A stretch of DNA of 64,000 nt from Diploptera punctata (GCA_030220185.1 JASPKZ010007297.1:558001-622000); one strand, 5' to 3'; positions 1 to 12,257 are shown, counted from the stretch's first letter. Translations and numbers: made by a program. Notes: generated by a model from the sequence alone, not told the origin.

Positions 1-74
1 GGTATGGCTGCACATAAAGTATGAACAAACAAACAAACATTCATTTTTATATATTAGATAATTGAACTCAACTC

Positions 75-335
75 TAAATATGAGGCAAACTATGTTGTTA
101 TTAATAAAGAAGGTGAGTCTGTTTCGTCTTACCTCATCAAATGTTGTGTTCTTTTGGACATGTTTGAATATGTTGCATATCATCATCAGCTTGTCAGCTT
201 GTTTTTCTGTTCAGTCTGTACAAGCTAATGATATGCAAACACATTGAAATATGTTCAGAAAAAAACAATGTTTTATGAGGTAAGATAAAACAGACTCACC
301 TTATTTATTAAGAAAAACCTTATAATGTCACTTCC
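75..335. repeat. Penelope-type terminal foldback
   Basis: Two inverted arms, about 107-138 and 274-306, share the 'ggtgagtctgttt' and 'cttacctca' blocks. An inner pair of arms surrounds a short loop (the 'atgatatgc' and 'gttgcatatcat' parts pair). The outer sequence ends with a 'ccttataatgtcacttcc' type tail, which recurs at the ends of the Penelope-like copies elsewhere in the window (for example near 31375, 48955 and 55920). No coding sequence remains. I read it as a solo or foldback end of that family. Confidence 0.5.
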
Positions 336-669
336 TACTGTAATTTATTAATATTGTTATTATTATTGGTTCTTGAAGTTGGAATGTACTTCATATTTTC
401 ATAAGAAACATAAGTGTAATAGAATGAAGTTTATATGCAATATATCAGCGGAAATGGCAGAAAACAATCAATAGCCATTTATTATGAAGAAACCAAGTTT
501 GGAATTCTGATATTTGCCTAACCAGTAATTCTCAATGAGCAGTTCTGATATATGTAAACATTTGTCTTTAAACTAAGGTTGCCAGAATGAACTTGAGGCA
601 GGGTCAAGAAACTAGTGGCATTTGTATTATTGGAGACAGAAATCGTTAAACAGATATATAAATATTTGA

Positions 670-2560
670 AGAGAAAAATTATACGCTCAGACCGGGACTT
701 GAACCCGGGACCCTTGGTTCTCTAGACCAAGTGCTCTACCAACTGAGCTACCTGACCAAGTACCGATCTAAACGCAAATCTTTCTCTATATACATTGTAA
801 TTCCCGTCCACCAAATGCTATGAAGCCATGCTTCTATCTTGCAAATGGCGGCTCCTTTATTAAGAAGACATATTTGGGAATTATACATTACAGCCAATAC
901 GGCTTTTTTCCATGTTATTATTATTGATTTCGTACATCTCATGATGGATAAATCATATTTGAAGTGAAAAATTATACGCTCAGACCAGGACTTGAACCCG
1001 GGACCCTTGGTTCTCTAGACCAAGTGCTCTACCAACTGAGTTACCTGACCAAGTACCGCTCTAAACGCAAATCTTTCTCTATATACATTGTAATTCCCGT
1101 CCACCAAATGCTATGAAGCCATGCTTCTATCTTGCAAATGGCAGCTCCTTTATTAAGAAGACATATTTGGGAATTATACATTACAGCCAATACGGCTTTT
1201 TCCATGTTATTATTATTGATTTCGTACATCTCAATGATGGATAAATCATATTTGAAGAGAAAAATTATACGCTCAGACCGGGACTTGAACCCGGGACCCT
1301 TGGTTCTCTAGACCAAGTGCTCTACCAACTGAGCTACCTGACCAAGTACCGATCTAAACGCAAATCTTTCTCTATATACATTGTAATTCCCGTCCACCAA
1401 ATGCTATGAAGCCATGCTTCTATCTTGCAAATGGCGGCTCCTTTATTAAGAAGACATATTTTGGGAATTATACATTACAGCCAATACGGCTTTTTTCCAT
1501 GTTATTATTATTGATTTCGTACATCTCAATGATGGATAAATCATATTTGAAGAGAAAAATTATACGCTCAGACCGGGACTTGAACCCGGGACCCTTGATT
1601 CTCTAGACCAAGTGCTCTACCAACTGAGCTACCTGACCAAGTACCGATCTAAACGCAAATCTTTCTCTATATACATTTTAATTCCCGTCCCCAAATGCTA
1701 TGAAGCCATGCTTCTATCTTGCAAATGGCGGCTCCTTTATTAAGAAGACATATTTGGGAATTATACATTACAGCCAATACGGCTTTTTCCATGTTATTAT
1801 TATTGATTTCGTACATCTCAATGATGGATAAATCATATTTGAAGAGAAAAATTATACGCTCAGACCGGGACTTGAACCCGGGACCCTTGGTTCTCTAGAC
1901 CAAGTGCTCTACCAACTGAGCTACCTGACCAAGTACCGATCTAAACGCAAATCTTTCTCTATATACATTGTAATTCCCGTCCACCAAATGCTATGAAGCC
2001 ATGCTTCTATCTTGCAAATGGCGGCTCCTTTATTAAGCCGTATTGGCTGTAATGTATAATTCCCAAATATGTCTTCTTAATAAAGGAGCCGCCATTTGCA
2101 AGATAGAAGCATGGCTTCATAGCATTTGGTGGACGGGAATTACAATGTATATAGAGAAAGATTTGCGTTTAGATCGGTACTTGGTCAGGTAGCTCAGTTG
2201 GTAGAGCACTTGGTCTAGAGAACCAAGGGTCCCGGGTTCAAGTCCCGGTCTGAGCGTATAATTTTTCTCTTCAAATATGATTTATCCATCATTGAGATGT
2301 ACGAAATCAATAATAATAACATGGAAAAAGCCATATTGGCTGTAATGTATAATTCCCAAATATGTCTTCTTAATAAAGGAGCCGCCATTTGCAAGATAGA
2401 AGCATGGCTTCATAGCATTTGGTGGACGGTAATTACAATGTATATATAGAAAGATTTGCATTTAGATCGGTACTTGGTCAGGTAGCTCAGTTGGTAGAGC
2501 ACTTGGTCTAGAGAACCAAGGGTCCCGGGTTCAAGTCCCGGTCTGAGCATATAATTTTTC
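670..2560. repeat. Tandem array of seven tRNA-like hairpin units (family A)
   Basis: Five units on the minus strand have tRNA-like cores at 685-757, 978-1050, 1271-1343, 1566-1638 and 1858-1930 (spacings 293, 293, 295 and 292). At about 2030 the array flips and two plus-strand units follow, with cores at 2183-2255 and 2476-2548. Each 73-nt core has a D arm (GCTC/GAGC), a 6-bp anticodon stem (CTTGGT/ACCAAG) with a 7-nt loop, and a T arm with a good B box. The core sits inside an outer hairpin whose arms start AGAGAAARATT and end AATTTTTCTCT. The spacer between cores, about 180 bp, is shared by all units and recurs near 28200, 45500 and 52850. Confidence 0.85.
2183..2255 (+). tRNA. tRNA-like core, family A (repeat-borne)
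   Basis: The 73-nt cloverleaf has acceptor GGTCAGG against TCTGAGC (one mismatch at pair 2-71), D stem GCTC/GAGC and T stem CCGGG/CCCGG. The anticodon arm reads best as a 6-bp stem with loop CTAGAGA, which would give anticodon AGA after U33; a 5-bp stem would leave a 9-nt loop. A TTTTT run follows 12 nt downstream. Because near-identical copies occur in an array with conserved spacer, I treat it as a mobile or satellite tRNA-like sequence rather than a decoding tRNA. Confidence 0.5.
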
Positions 2561-4960
2561 TCTTCATATGATTTATCCATCATTGAGATGTACGAAATCA
2601 ATAATAATAAGATATATAATGTATTTATTACGGTTACTATTTTCACCAACATAATAAAAACATTTACTACTGTGACCACTACTACTGATATCAGCTAATA
2701 ATACTGCCATTACCAACAACTAAACATACAGCAAATAAAAAATAAAACTAATAAGGAATTACTGTTTATAATGCCTGCTTTATTATTCATATTTTTAATG
2801 GAAACTTGCTACATTCAGATAAGTATTGTTTTGAAGAACCACACTGTAGAAATCTTCACATCTTTCATTTTTTTTTAAATTCATCTGAACACACAATTGT
2901 GAGAACATGCTACAATTTTTTAAGATATTTGGCATCTGCTTTTTTTTTAAAAACAAAACATACTCCACACTTTACAACATTATTATCCTTCTTATCAAGT
3001 TTTGATATTACAGATTTCAAAGAAAAAAAAAACTCATTATACAGTTTATTTATATTGAAACTATTTTTCAATATCCTCTCACCTCAGCCAGATAATTTAG
3101 TGATTTTTTATTTATTATCCCTAGAAATTTAGCGTATTGTTATAATAAATTAATCATTTTAATAAATTGATTAAGGGTAGATAAGGGTAAGATCATATTC
3201 AAATCTATAGATTATAGTCATCGGCTTCTATATGCAGAGAATACATTCCAAATTTGTGCACTCCATGCAATACCTGGAGATCTGGCAACCCTACTATAAT
3301 ATATATTACTTCTCATTTAAATGACAATCAAAATTTAAGTTAAGAGAAACAAATAAATGATACAAAGAAATTAACCTTTGAGTTTTATGTTGTGCTGAAG
3401 GAATTAAACTTTTTTATATGGATTTAATTTATATAGGGTAATATGATAATTTATCCAAAAGAATATCCAGGTTCAATCTCATATGTGTAAAAGGATATTA
3501 AAATCTTTCAGTATAAACTGATGTAAGATTTATGCTTTGTAAATATAAAAAAAAAGTATTTTTTTAAATGTTATTGGGGTGATAAAATGAAAAACATTAA
3601 AAAAGGATATTACCATTCTCAATTTTCTACAGTGCTTATAACTGTCAAGTCATCCGTTCCATGGTGCCAGCCATGGCAGCTGATGAGGCTCAGTTCCCAG
3701 CAACCGAAAGAAAAACCCCTGCTGCTCGACTGCCAATAATAGAACCAATGTTATCCTCCCCATAGCCAATTCACTACAAATATACAATGTCCAATGAAAA
3801 TTTCTGTGGAGTATATTCTAATTTTTTTCCCACTTCATCTAGTAAGCAAACGTTTATTTACCATTCGCTACTTATCAAGAATAGATTCTGTTTCTCTAAA
3901 TTTAGTAATACGTTTTTGCACAGTTTATCTATGTGGGGCAGGCACAGCTGGTTATTCAGTTAAAAATCACCTTACAACTTCCCTGTAAGAATTTAACACA
4001 TACAAATCATACAAAAAATTCTTAGTTATAATGTGTTAAGTACGTCAAGGGATTATGTAAACTATAGAACAGCACTAATACAGAAATCACATTTAATACC
4101 AAGCACAATAACAGTTGTAACACTAATACAGAAATAATATTTTATACGAAGCACTTCAAAGCACGACCATGCTAAAACAGAACTGCTATGAGATTCCTGG
4201 GCTCCTACAAAGGGGATTCAATTTGGCCGCAGTGCCGGGAACTTGATTATCATCAGCTGCTTTGCAAAGGGGTGACTCAAGCAAAAGGCACCGTAATAGT
4301 TACCATGTTTATCTCTGGATTCAAGATTTATAGGTTCAGTTCCAGTCAGAGTTGACAGCCTTTTTTCAGGCCATTGAAAATCTTAATTAAGGCTTTTGAA
4401 ATGGAAGTAAACTGGGTCCCATATCGTACATTACATAAAATAACTTTTAAGCGTAAAATGATAAAGTATTTTGAGACAATTTTAAACTTTTTTTTTCCCA
4501 ATTCAATTGTGATACTAATGGCTTAAGTTCTTAAAGATTGTTATTAATTGTATGATAATAAAGTGAAGTATTTTTCATGATTATTCCACTTAAGTGTGCT
4601 GTAAATCATATTTTTTTAGAAGTAACTAAGCCATAGTCAAAATTATTTATCAAATATAATAGAGTAACTAAAGAGAAGTAACTGATTGTTATAATTTTAG
4701 TTGCATTAAATTTGTTTAATTTATATAGTTCTGTGCACTTATGACAAAGATCCTTTGCTATTTTACAAACTTCTGACATTTTATTTTTCTCGTATTTCCT
4801 ACACTGCTTCTATCTCCTATGTGCAATATTGAGTTTAAGGGCACTATGTGCTAGCATGATATTTAGATAACCTGGATAATAAATAAAAATTTAATAATTA
4901 AGTATTAGAAATGTGTACTTTGATTGAACTTTTATAGGAATAAATCACCATGAGGTTTAA
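2560..4960. other. Intergenic sequence, no gene recognised
   Basis: AT-rich sequence with homopolymer runs. The open frames here (such as 2806-3132) are low-complexity Phe/Leu-rich and have no recognisable domain. The stretch around 4170-4420 is less AT-rich and may be an old SINE, but I cannot assign it. Confidence 0.4.
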
Positions 4961-4964
4961 GATA

Positions 4965-5945
4965 AAATCAAATGATTCATACCTCTCCTCATAATTAATC
5001 TTCTAAGTAGATCGTGATTTCAAGACCATTATGGTCCATCTTGACGACTGATGTTATGTCAATCAGAAGAACCACTTCTTCTTCTTCCCTTTGTTGGTGG
5101 ACCGATAAACCTCTGGATGAGATCAAATTCGCAGGAATTTTTAAGTTCATAAGTTTTTTCTTTTTATTTTTTTTTCTGAATGTGGATTTTTTCCCAAACT
5201 GTGAATTCCTTTTGTTTATCTATTTGTTTAATTAGACTAGCTTTTAATTCAATTAGATGCTTTTTGGACCAAGCATGAGCAGCTACTGCTGACTTTTCCA
5301 CTTCTCCATCTTTGAGATTTCTAAGATGTTCTTTTACCCTTGTTTTCAAACTTCTTTTTGTTTTTCCTATATAAATTTTGTCACAACCCTGCATTTCATC
5401 TGATAAATTCCTGATGACCAATAAAAATGAAAAAATTGAAGAAGAAAACAAATCAGGAATTTATCAGATCAAATGCAGGGATTGTGACGAAATGTATATA
5501 GGAAAAACGAAAAGAAATTTGAAAATAAGGGTGAAAGAACATTTTAGAAATGTCAAAATTGAGAAGTGGAAAAGTCGTAGTAGCTATTCATGCTTGGTCC
5601 GAAAAACATTTAATTGAATCAAAAGCTAGTCTAATTAAACAAATAGATAAACAAAAGAAACTCATGTTTGGGAAAAAATCCACATTCAGAAAAACAAAGA
5701 AAAACTTATGAACTCTGAAATTCTGCAAATCCTGACCTGATCCAGAGGTTCATCGGTCCACCAACAGAGGGAAGAAGAAGTGTTTCTTCCAATTGACATA
5801 ACATAAGTTGCTAAGATTGTACTGAAGATGAGACCGCTATGATCTCGAAATCGCGATCTACTTAGAAGACTTATATGAGGAGAGGTAGGAAACATTTGAT
5901 TTTATCATAAATTAAACCCCATAGTGATTAATTCCTATAAAAGTT
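4965..5945. mobile_element. Palindromic Penelope-like composite with two facing GIY-YIG fragments
   Basis: The left half (about 5164-5451) encodes on the minus strand, and the right half (about 5378-5680) on the plus strand, the same C-terminal GIY-YIG endonuclease piece of a Penelope-like element. It includes the CxxCxxxYIGKTKR core and the R.KEHxRN segment. The halves meet tail to tail near 5400. The outer ends are inverted copies of a 'cctctcctcat ... cttctaagtagatcg' block (4983-5015 and 5850-5887). A typical end sequence ('ccccatagtgattaattcc') follows at 5918-5936. Both halves are truncated at the 5' side and the right one is frameshifted after the KEH segment. Confidence 0.8.
5811..5866 (+). 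ncRNA. Hammerhead ribozyme-like fold in Penelope-type end
   Basis: The core CTGAAGA (5822-5828) fits the hammerhead consensus CUGANGA. An extra U follows, then stem II GAGA/TCTC (5830-5833 with 5843-5846), then GAAA (5847-5850). A minimal stem III (AT/AT, 5850-5851 with 5856-5857) leads to a possible cleavage position after C5858. Stem I forms from TAC (5859-5861) with GTA (5819-5821) and TTAG (5862-5865) with CTAA (5811-5814), with a 4-nt bulge between. Hammerhead motifs are known from Penelope-like retroelements. The fold was worked out by eye. Confidence 0.6.
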
Positions 5946-6154
5946 AAACAAACTTACTTAATCGTTTTTCATAGAAAGTACTTTTCAGAAGAAGTATGAA
6001 AGCAGACTAACAGCTAACAATGTGGGTTTCATGTGCTAAACAGCCAATAACGTTAATAGATTGAAAATAACAATTTATTATAAGAACTAAAAAACATTAT
6101 CAGTCCTAGACTAAACTTTTATTTATCAGCACAAATGGAAGGACCATATCATTA

Positions 6155-6720
6155 GAATAATGAGCCATGCTAGCTCAGATTGTAGCATACCTGCTTCCTG
6201 ACTAACAGATATGGGTTTGATACCCAGCAGAGTTTGAAATTTTAATTGTAAAATTTTTAATCTCAGGAGTAGGAGAGGTAGCATGTACAATTTCATTTAC
6301 TATATCACACACCAGATGCTTGGATTAAATTCAAAATCCCTCCACAGTACGGTACATATGTTGAGAATGCATGTGGTATAATTTGTCTGCCAGATGGGGA
6401 CATTTAGCATGACCATCTCCTTGGTGTTTCTCAACAAGTGTAGGCCACATGTCAGCATTGGCTTTCACCTTCTCCCTTCTCTTAATCATCATCCCTCATA
6501 TAACACATACACTCCTCTCTGTACACAATATATTGCAAGTTTACCTGTGTAAAATCTTCGGCCAAAGTAGTGCATAAATTGTAATAGGGTACATAAATGC
6601 CATCTATTCACTTAACGCAGAACCCAAAGCACAACAAGTGTGATGGCTGGCACACACAAACACAAAATCATTAGGATGAATTCATTCAGTAGCCAATAAT
6701 GAGTAGCTGTTGGCCAAAAT
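6155..6720 (+). repeat. Long SINE-like repeat with a degenerate tRNA-like head
   Basis: A tRNA-like start at 6160-6240 shows a TAGCTCAG-type A box and a GGGTTTGATACCC B box. The following sequence (6225-6350) aligns by eye with 46310-46430: the 'gaaattttaattt(t/g)aaaatttt' block, then a '(c)aggagtaggag' like stretch. A similar 3' part, rich in 'catcatcc' and 'acacattt', occurs in both. No poly(A) or target duplication was found. Confidence 0.4.
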
Positions 6721-6739
6721 ATTCCTTCCTCAGGTTGTA

Positions 6740-7540
6740 TCAGTTCTTTCTTCTACTCTACTGGCTGGTCACCACTGCTATGAAAGCAAAAGTAGTGGAA
6801 ACCAACATATTGCTTGGGGGGAACAAAATCCAGCAGTAATTGTGCTTGTGACATGTTTATTCTGTTGAGATTATTATTATAATGGTAAAATAAAGAAGAA
6901 TTGATTTTCAGAACTTGAAAATCTGGCAACTTATGCTCATAAAAATTATAAAAAAAATGCTTCTCAAACTTTCTCTTTTTTTCATTTATAATGTGCCAAA
7001 GTAAATGATCAAATTGCAGATACTTTATTTCCATAAAATATATTGCTACAGATTGCTGAATTAGATTTCGATAAAAATATTTGTATTGGATTCTGTTTTA
7101 TTTTAAGTTGCCTTTTTTCTGCATCTCGTAAGAGCTGAATTTTCATATTATTTTAACTTAACTGTTGTAGCTTCTTGTGAATACTATTAATTATATTTTC
7201 ATCTGATTGCAATGACTACTTGTCTCTATAAAGTGACAAGAACTGCCAAAGTTAACAAACTCGTGCTGTAACATTTATCAAAATGTAAAGAAGTGTGGAT
7301 GTGAAATGTATTTGGATGTAAATACACTGTTGTGTTTGCTGTAAATAAAGAGCAGAAATACTAGAATAAAAAATGCAAGTTTGTATCCTCATATTTTATC
7401 TTTTCATAGATATAAAATCTTTTATTAAATTATGTTAATGTGTCTAAGTGCACATCCTTCACTGCAAAATCAATATTCTCAAGCCAAGTTTGTAGTAGTT
7501 TTTCTATAGATATTTATGTATAGATGTGAGTCGTATACCG
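6740..7540. other. Intergenic sequence, nothing recognised
   Basis: AT-rich sequence. The minus-strand open frame 6753-7034 has no recognisable motif and no repeat partner in the window. Confidence 0.35.
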
Positions 7541-7544
7541 TAGC

Positions 7545-7860
7545 CAAAAGATTTAAGGTGTGATGCTTGCTGCAAAACTACTGGACTTGCACTGGTTTGA
7601 GTCCCCATGGGGAAAACAATTCTCACTAAATTTCGGCCAGTTGCCTGTTTGGGAGTAGTGCCCATCCAGCGTCATGATGGATTTTGACAGCTGCAATAAG
7701 TAGAGAGTTGAGAAAACCAGCTTTAATGGCTTGGGGATCCACATGCTAAACACGTATCACTCTTCTACTGGCTAGATGATTGTCCACCTCACATGTGGAT
7801 GTGAGGTACCAACTGTCGGCTGGTAGGTCAAGAACTTTTTTGATCTGTTGCTTTTTGCAA
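7545..7860 (+). repeat. tRNA-derived SINE, family 2 (worn copy)
   Basis: It shares the 'ctggtttgagtccccatggggaa' type B-box region and the body ('ttcggccagt', 'cccatccagc', 'ataagtag', 'gatgtgagg', 'cggctggtaggtca') with copies at 9806-10105, 18379-18715, 23955-24292 and 57961-58266. The A-box end is badly eroded here. Confidence 0.65.
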
Positions 7861-8093
7861 ACTACTATCTTTTTTTTGCATTTTAATGTTCTCAGAGCCT
7901 CTGTTTGGAGCACAGGAGAATGAATTTGACTAGATAGTACCATACCTTCTGTAGTTTACTGAAATTCACCACAAGGATTAAGTATCAGTTCCATCAGGGA
8001 TTTTTAACTCAGACAAGTGAGATTATGAAATTACATATTTTAAATCAGCACATTGATTTTAGGAAAGTACATTTATTTTCATTTCTGATGATG

Positions 8094-8490
8094 TCGGCTG
8101 CGGTGGACTAGTGGTTATGCTCCTTGCCTCTGGTCCCGAGGGTCGCGGGTGCAAACCCGGCCAGGATCGATGGAGTTTTTAGGATGGAAAAATCCAAGGA
8201 GCAAGTCCTCCGGGAGGGACTTTAAGCCATGGGTCCCGAGTCTGAAGATTTTCAGGCTCATAAATATCCTTAAGCCTGAATGAAAAGGCCTCTAAGCAAA
8301 ATTTACCGAATTTTCCCGTCCTAGTACTACCTCGTTTCCTAGATGTCAATATGAGGCGGAATACTGACCACGGACCACTCAAAATGGCATCTATACGAAA
8401 ACAAGTGTAACTAAATTACTATGGTTCAAATTCTTCCCTGTAGGGGGAGAGCGCCTAAAATCTCTGTAAAGGGAAAACATGGGCTTACAA
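8094..8490 (+). repeat. tRNA-derived SINE, family 1
   Basis: The head carries A-box (GTGGACTAGTGG) and B-box (GGGTGCAAACCCGG) promoter elements. The body has the diagnostic blocks 'aaaaatccaaggagcaagtc', 'gggactttaagcc', 'tctgaagattttcaggc' and 'gcctctaagcaaaatttaccg'. Other copies lie at 17578-17960, 24992-26457 (interrupted) and 53439-53842. The element ends near a T-rich stretch at about 8500. Confidence 0.75.
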
Positions 8491-8499
8491 AAAAGTCAT

Positions 8500-9390
8500 T
8501 TTTTTTGTGATTAAATTTTGAATGTGACTCTAGTATACTCCGAGACTCTCAATACAACAATAATGATGTCACATGAGCATCACAGATGCATTCATACTCA
8601 AACAGGAAGAACCTATCAAGTTTGTCCAACCTCTAGTATTCTCTAATGAAATTTTATTTTGTTGTCTGAAATATTCAATTTTCCTTTGTCTTTCTCCATC
8701 TGTTAAATACACATGCCAAAATTGTTGTAAATTATAACTTGCAAGGGAACTGTCAACCATTACTTGCTGAAACCTATTTTCTGTCCAGCCTAAGAAAGAC
8801 ACTTCTCGAAAATAAATGGGTGGGTAATCCACGAAGCACATGACTCTGCAGCAGTTACTGTGATTCGTTCTTGACCAAAGCACAGTTCAGCAGAAGTGAA
8901 AAAATAGATAATGTAATTGATTACATATTTAAAGCTATTTATGTTAATTACAGTTGATCAGAATACAGTATATATCTACATATTTCTTCGAAGGTTGGAG
9001 ACTAACTAAAAATTCACATTTGTTTGAAACTGAACAATTCTTGAGAGGAAGTTGAATGTCAGTTACAAATATGGCGGCTGTCGGGTAGTTTATGTTAACT
9101 TAACTCGGTGATAAAATGTGCGATCAAAATTATTAGAAGCACAAAGGGAAATTGTTAAAGAGTGGTGAAAAAAACAATGTTAATGTATTCTGCAAGTTTA
9201 TGGAGCATAATCCTGGCACTGTAGTGAACGATATAGTGCACTAATTTATCGACTTGTAACAAACAGCTGACAGAGTTCGCCTGCACTCTTACATGTGCTA
9301 AAGTTTGAGAAGACCAAAGAAAAGATAGAAACAGCAGCAATTTGGAGCCAGAACAGGCTAGTAAATAAGCCTAAACCATGAAGAAGAAGA
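8500..9390. other. No gene recognised
   Basis: A 104-codon minus-strand frame (8569-8883) is the only longer open frame. It is of mixed composition but shows no family motif I can name and no copy elsewhere in the window. Confidence 0.35.
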
Positions 9391-9660
9391 AGATGACAAA
9401 ATTCAGGAATTGAGAGGAATCAAACTTCTACCACACCCAGCATATACCCCAACTTGCTCCTTCGGATTACCATCTGTTTCGATTTATGACCCATTTTTTG
9501 CATGAAATTTTGAGAACATAGAAGCTATGGAAATCTTTGCATCAAAAAAAGAGACTGGTACCTTCGCAGAATAATAAACCTCGGTGAAAGATACCTCAAC
9601 ATCATAGAATCTGATGATATCTACCTTGAAGAGTAGCTCAATTTCTTGTCAGAAAACATT
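9391..9660 (+). pseudogene. Decayed mariner-type transposase C-terminus
   Basis: Across shifting frames the conceptual translation gives a trace of the mariner/IS630 C-terminal pattern: a 'LLPHPAYTPT' segment, then a 'D(Y)HLF'-like and 'THFL' stretch, a 'FENIEA' piece and 'FASK'. Stops and at least two frame changes are visible. The usual catalytic Asp context is only partly preserved, so the call rests on the order of short motifs. Confidence 0.4.
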
Positions 9661-9805
9661 CCAAATAAAATTTTATTAAAAAGCATTACATTACTTATGA
9701 GACAATATCTATAATAAAGAAGTTAAACGTTAACCCTATTGAAAGGTGGAAAAGATAAAATATAAGATAATAGTACTCAAATATTATTATTTTTACTTAT
9801 GAGGA

Positions 9806-10105
9806 ACTCCAAGCACGCTCTTGGCCTATCAGCGGACTGCTGGTCCCACATCGATATGTGTTAATCACAGTGTAGGGGTGACATGTGGTCAGCATGTTGG
9901 GTCCCCCAGCCGTTATAGCTGATCTTCTCAACCTGGAGTCACTACTTATTGTAGCTAACCAAATGCCTCACGATGCTGAGTGAGCACCAGTTCCATACTG
10001 GCCAAATTCCATGAGAAAATTTCTTCTCCCATGAGGACTCGAACCAGTGCAAGTCCCATAGCTCTGTGCCAAGGCTTCCTGTCTTAACCACTCAGTTAAG
10101 GCACA
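9806..10105 (-). repeat. tRNA-derived SINE, family 2
   Basis: Reverse-strand copy. The A-box end (complement of 'cttaaccactcagttaag') is at 10082-10100 and the B-box region around 10030-10060. The body lies leftward, with the 'tggtcagcatgttgggtccc' complement and a 3' end near 9806. It diverges from the 18379 copy but keeps the same block order. Confidence 0.65.
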
Positions 10106-10111
10106 GAACCT

Positions 10112-10780
10112 TATGGGGAACTAGTGCACTAATAAAGAACCAATTCTGAAAAGGTTGGGTTTTTGTAAACTACTGTTTTGCTTGGAATGAATCATGTATA
10201 TATACAGTGACTATTTAATAAAAAGTGTTGTCTCTATCTATGATATTACATCCAATTTTCTATAAGGATATGTAGCTCATAGTTATAGGTTTTCAAAGTG
10301 ACTACTTAACTCATGCCCCAAATGGGAGTCAATGACCAATCATGTTTTAATGAATTTTGTTTTACAACCAATGACAGTTGGGTTTCACCTCGCTCTTTAT
10401 TGAATTCTCTTTACCAGCTCGTGCTTTTGTGATAAGGAAAGCTCCTCATTTTTAATATTCTGAACAGGTCAGAGCATTATTTTGCAGTGACTGATTCTCC
10501 AACAAATAAATTGAATATAGCAAATAATGAACAGATTCCTTCGAACTACACATTTGTTAACTGTATGTTCAATAATTGTGTTTTTAAATCATTTTTTACT
10601 GAATTGTTTACTAAAAATATAAATTAATAACCTATAATATTGGTTATAATATACAGTTTGATGCGTATAATTTTTTCTCCACTAGGGTGCATTCTTACAA
10701 TACCAAAATCCTATTTGGCAATAAATAATATTATCAAGTTGGAGTGCATAAAAAAATAAAACAAAACCACACATTGTAAT
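10112..10780. other. No gene recognised
   Basis: AT-rich sequence without a long frame or a recognisable repeat. Confidence 0.3.
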
Positions 10781-10803
10781 CAAATGGTAAAGAGAAAATT
10801 TAT

Positions 10804-10875
10804 GCCTGAATCGGGAATCGACCCCGAACCTTCAGCTTTCCGTGCTGATGCTCTTAACATTGAGCTAATCCAGGC
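10804..10875 (-). tRNA. tRNA-like core in outer hairpin (family F)
   Basis: On the minus strand the 72-nt cloverleaf has acceptor GCCTGGA against TTCAGGC (fully pairable with one G-U), a D stem AGCTC/GAGC, anticodon stem TCAGC/GCTGA with loop ACGGAAA, and a T arm GGGGTCGATTCCC. The base before the putative anticodon is C instead of the near-universal U33, which argues against a decoding tRNA. Outer arms ('ggtaaagagaaaatttatg' at 10788-10806 and its near-complement at about 10890-10915) form the same kind of extended hairpin as the other families. A second, truncated left arm lies at 11108-11140. Confidence 0.5.
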
Positions 10876-11593
10876 TTCCTTCCCATCCAAGCATAAATCC
10901 TTCCTTTACCTTACTGTCTTGGTCCCACATTCAAATGCTATGAATTATCATTCACAAATATACAATGAATGGCTTCTACCTGAAGAAGACATGAAGGAAC
11001 TCCACATAGCTATAGCATTATTTATTAAATTAATATTAAGAAGCTAAAGCTGTTACTATGATTGAAATAAGTATATTAAAGGACACTACTAAATTATTGT
11101 AATCAAATGGTAAAGAAAAAATTTATGCCTGAACCGTATCTGATTTGTTTTCGAACACCGCTGTTTAAATTAAATATATAAATATTTTAAAATTCTGGTA
11201 ACTATATTTAAATAATGATTTTTTATAAACAGTTTAATTTTATTTGTTAAATAGTCCTAACAAATGCCACTCTTGATTCCCAAATCCTGTAGATAAATTC
11301 ATGAGTCACTTCATGACTTGTGAATTTATTGATGATTGGAAATCACTCGTGACATTACATATGATAAATTCTTTGATTTTTTTGATTGGGTTTTTTTTTT
11401 GTTACTTCAATTTAATTTGCAACTGTGTTTATTTTATAGATATGGAAGGAGTTACAATTTTGGAGACAAATAGCAAGTATATTAACATATTAATTTTATA
11501 TCAAAGGACTTTCAATAGGTTCTCTTCTATTTTCTTTATTTTTTCCTCACCGGTTTGTTATGTGACTAAATTTTGTGAATAGTAGAATAGACA

Positions 11594-12257
11594 CAGCTAA
11601 TGATAAATGAGGGAAATTTTGAGGAAGTGGCTGAATTCAAATACCTAGGAACAGTAATCACAAATAGGAATGAGATGCACAAAGAAATTAAACATAGGCT
11701 CAATTCTGGAAATGCATGTTATTATGCATTGCAGAGACTCTTGATGTCCCAACTCCTTTCAAAAAACGTTAAGCTGAAAATATATATAAAACTATTATTC
11801 TACCAGTTATATTATATGGGTGCGAAACATGGACTCTTACTTTAAGGGAGGAAAGGAGATTACAAGTATTTGAGAATAAAGTTCTTAGAAAAATTTTTGG
11901 ACCAAAGAGAGATGAACAGACAGGTGAATGGAGAAGACTACATAACAATGAACTACTTGGTCTTTATAGGAAGCCAGATATAATAAGAACAGTTAAGTCT
12001 CGTAGACTGCAATAGGCAGGACAAGTTGCGCGTATGGGGAATGAAAGACGTGCATGGAAACTTCTTGTAGGAAAGCCAGAGGGAAAGCGCCCAGTTGGTA
12101 GACCAAGAATGAGGTGGGAGAATAACATTAACTACGATTTGAGGGAAGTAGATTATATTGGAAAACATTAGCTCAGGATAGGGATGTATGGAGAGCCTAT
12201 GTCCGTGCGGCCATGAACCTACGGGTTCGATAGTGCCAGTGAGTAAGTAAGTAAGTA
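11594..12257 (+). mobile_element. 5'-truncated RTE-like non-LTR retrotransposon with target duplication
   Basis: It aligns with the C-terminal reverse-transcriptase end of the element at 63429-64000. The frames read [24 protein letters not shown] and, further on, the '[18 protein letters not shown]' signature. The reading frame is broken (an AT insertion at about 11783, a stop at about 12013). The copy ends in a (gtaa)n tail and is flanked by a perfect 13-bp duplication, 'agtagaatagaca', at 11581-11593 and 12258-12270. Confidence 0.85.

Noticed and set aside
670..2560. CRISPR-like regular repeat array
   Set aside because: Units are about 293 bp with tRNA-like content and conserved spacers; the genome is eukaryotic.
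2806..3132. 108-codon open frame
   Set aside because: Phe/Leu/Ser-rich low-complexity translation of an AT-rich stretch, with no motif and no splice context.
3690..3715. CTGATGA followed by GAAAG as a hammerhead
   Set aside because: Stem II would need a bulge of two bases, and no stem I or III could be formed with neighbouring sequence; no Penelope end is near.
7553..7943. Minus-strand open frames over 7553-7943
   Set aside because: Shadows of a tRNA-derived SINE; the same frames recur only where the SINE recurs.
8569..8883. 104-codon minus-strand frame as a gene
   Set aside because: No recognisable domain, no splice sites of note and no second copy; kept only as unassigned sequence.
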